Shown one piece after another: positions 6,452 through 7,238 of a DNA stretch of 7,238 bases. The position numbers and the translations under genes are program-made. The notes under the pieces are model-generated. The model saw nothing but the letters and a program-made list of their open reading frames with translations, ran no database searches and was not told the origin of the DNA. Positions within the stretch are counted from its first letter, which is position 1. Every line of letters starts with the position of its first letter. The stretch comes from Treponema sp. (GTDB lineage Bacteria; Spirochaetota; Spirochaetia; Treponematales; Breznakiellaceae): contig JAISJS010000311.1 in the NCBI GenBank assembly GCA_031261385.1, forward strand, positions 1-7,238, in the 5' to 3' direction.

Positions 6452-6531
6452 ACCACTAACCACACGAACAGGACCGAAGTTTTAGTTACAAATCTTTATT
6501 CTCATTCGTGTCCCTTCGTGAGGTTCGTGGT
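6452..6531. terminator. Large imperfect inverted repeat, likely bidirectional terminator
   Basis: The plus strand at 6452-6479 and the minus strand at 6531-6504 are two copies of one 28-bp unit (20 of 28 identical, 15 of the first 17), separated by a 24-nt AT-rich loop. The unit is built on CACGAA, present once in the left arm (6463-6468) and three times in the right arm (as TTCGTG at 6505, 6515 and 6524). T-rich sequence follows on each side: TTATTTTCTTTGTTT after the right arm, and TTCTTCTTCTTTATCC on the minus strand after the left arm. The site lies between convergent genes, so it probably ends transcription from both directions. The CACGAA-rich unit resembles a dispersed intergenic repeat. 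Confidence 0.55.
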
Positions 6532-6546
6532 CATTATTTTCTTTGT

Positions 6547-7238
6547 TTATACCCCGAGGCGTTTCTCTATCGCGTCCAGTTCGTCGTAGAGTTCTTTTGG
6601 CATTTTGTCGCCGAATTTGGGATAGTGGTTCTTGCGTACGTCGGCAATTTCCTTTTTCCAGCCTTCGATGTCCACGGAGCAGATCTCCTTCAGTGTGGCA
6701 TCGCTGACGCCCGCGGGCGCTTCGATGCTGCCGGGTTTGGGGAGGTTGCCGATGGGGGTCTCGACGAAGTTGTCTTTCCCGTCGCAGCGGTCGAACACCC
6801 AGGCGAGAACGCGGCTGTTTTCGCCGTAGCCGGGCCACAGGAACTTGCCGTCAGCGTCCTTGCGGAACCAGTTGACGAAGAATATCTTGGGAAGCTTGTC
6901 GGCCTTACCGGCGGCTTCCGCTTTTTTGCCGATGTTGATCCAGTGTTTAAAATAGTCACCCATGTGGTAACCGCAGAAGGGCAGCATGGCGAAGGGATCG
7001 CGGCGCACCTGGCCGACCTGGTCGGAGATGACTGCGGCGGTCACTTCGGAACCGGTAATCGAACCCATGAACACGCCGTGGGTCCAGTCCTTGGCCTGGT
7101 TTACGAGCGGGATGGTTGAAGGGCGGCGTCCGCCGAAGAGGAATGCACTTATCGGCACGCCTTTGGGATCTTCCCATTCGCTTGCGATACAGGGACACTG
7201 CTTTGCAGGCGCGGTAAAACGGGCGTTGGGATGGGCAA
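6547..7238 (-). CDS. pckG: Phosphoenolpyruvate carboxykinase (GTP), C-terminal part
   Basis: The frame enters from beyond the window edge and ends at TAA (6547-6549), giving the last 229 residues of an enzyme usually about 600 long. It interconverts oxaloacetate plus GTP with phosphoenolpyruvate, CO2 and GDP, in the cytoplasm, for gluconeogenesis or, in fermenters, CO2-fixing anaplerosis. GTP-type family blocks are clear: HPNARFTAPAKQCP (window residues 2-15), GVPISAFLFGGRRP (26-39), HGVFMGS (53-59), DPFAMLPFCGYHMGDYFKHW (80-99), KIFFVNWFR (117-125) and FLWPGYGENSRVL (132-144). The P-loop and reactive-cysteine region lie outside the window. In the guanine-pocket block the animal form reads PFFGYN, while here it is PFCGYH. 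The gene converges on the cyclic-nucleotide-fold unit and is functionally unrelated to it as far as can be seen. No frameshift is visible. Confidence 0.96.
   Translation of the reverse strand, partial: AHPNARFTAPAKQCPCIASEWEDPKGVPISAFLFGGRRPSTIPLVNQAKDWTHGVFMGSITGSEVTAAVISDQVGQVRRDPFAMLPFCGYHMGDYFKHWINIGKKAEAAGKADKLPKIFFVNWFRKDADGKFLWPGYGENSRVLAWVFDRCDGKDNFVETPIGNLPKPGSIEAPAGVSDATLKEICSVDIEGWKKEIADVRKNHYPKFGDKMPKELYDELDAIEKRLGV

Noticed and set aside
6482..6546. Short peptide-coding stretch reading NHEP-like residues on the minus strand downstream of PEP carboxykinase
   Set aside because: It is translation of the CACGAA repeat in a frame other than that of PEP carboxykinase, with no start or ribosome site of its own.
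6508..7119. Open frame of 203 codons on the plus strand
   Set aside because: It is the antisense of PEP carboxykinase, which has unmistakable family motifs on the minus strand.
1..7238. CRISPR array, tRNA, rRNA, insertion sequence or prophage
   Set aside because: I saw no regularly spaced repeats, no cloverleaf or rRNA-like sequence, and no transposase or phage protein in any frame.

Overview
The window is a bacterial chromosomal segment of moderate, slightly GC-rich composition. It holds six protein genes (four complete, two cut by the window edges) and no RNA genes, phage genes or transposases. My best guess is a spirochaete, most likely a mid-GC Treponema relative such as those from termite guts. 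This rests on the overall look: a GTP-type PEP carboxykinase, small stand-alone cyclic-nucleotide-fold proteins and LysM envelope proteins. I ran no database search, so the assignment is soft.

Layout. Positions 1-1689 (minus) encode at least 563 residues of an envelope protein that is open at the window edge: N-terminal membrane anchor, LysM, PKD, then a C39-type cysteine peptidase fold with a visible Cys/His/Asp triad. Upstream of it on the same strand, 1820-2860 encodes an L-isoaspartyl protein methyltransferase with an N-terminal membrane segment. A 114-bp divergent promoter region (2861-2974) follows. On the plus strand lies a compact three-gene unit: an 838-residue membrane protein (about 7 TM segments, a spermidine-synthase-like domain, about 7 more TM segments; 2975-5491), then two tandem 144-residue cyclic-nucleotide-fold proteins (5499-5933 and 5982-6416). 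Converging on this unit is the C-terminal 229 residues of GTP-dependent PEP carboxykinase (6547-7238, minus). A large imperfect inverted repeat sits between the convergent genes and probably terminates transcription from both sides.

How the genes may work together. Two proteins with AdoMet-type Rossmann folds, both tied to the membrane, are transcribed back to back from one short promoter region. The plus-strand one is followed by two paralogous sensor-like domains whose phosphate-binding cassette has lost the arginine and alanine that normally hold a cyclic nucleotide. The neighbouring minus-strand genes point toward the periplasm or envelope. The combination of polytopic SpeE-like protein and paired degenerate cyclic-nucleotide-fold proteins is the best candidate here for an undescribed system; its function cannot be read from sequence.

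A second theme is translation initiation. Only the LysM/C39 gene has a clear Shine-Dalgarno site. The other three complete plus-strand genes have -10-like boxes 6-9 nt before their start codons, which suggests leaderless or near-leaderless mRNAs, best supported for the membrane protein.
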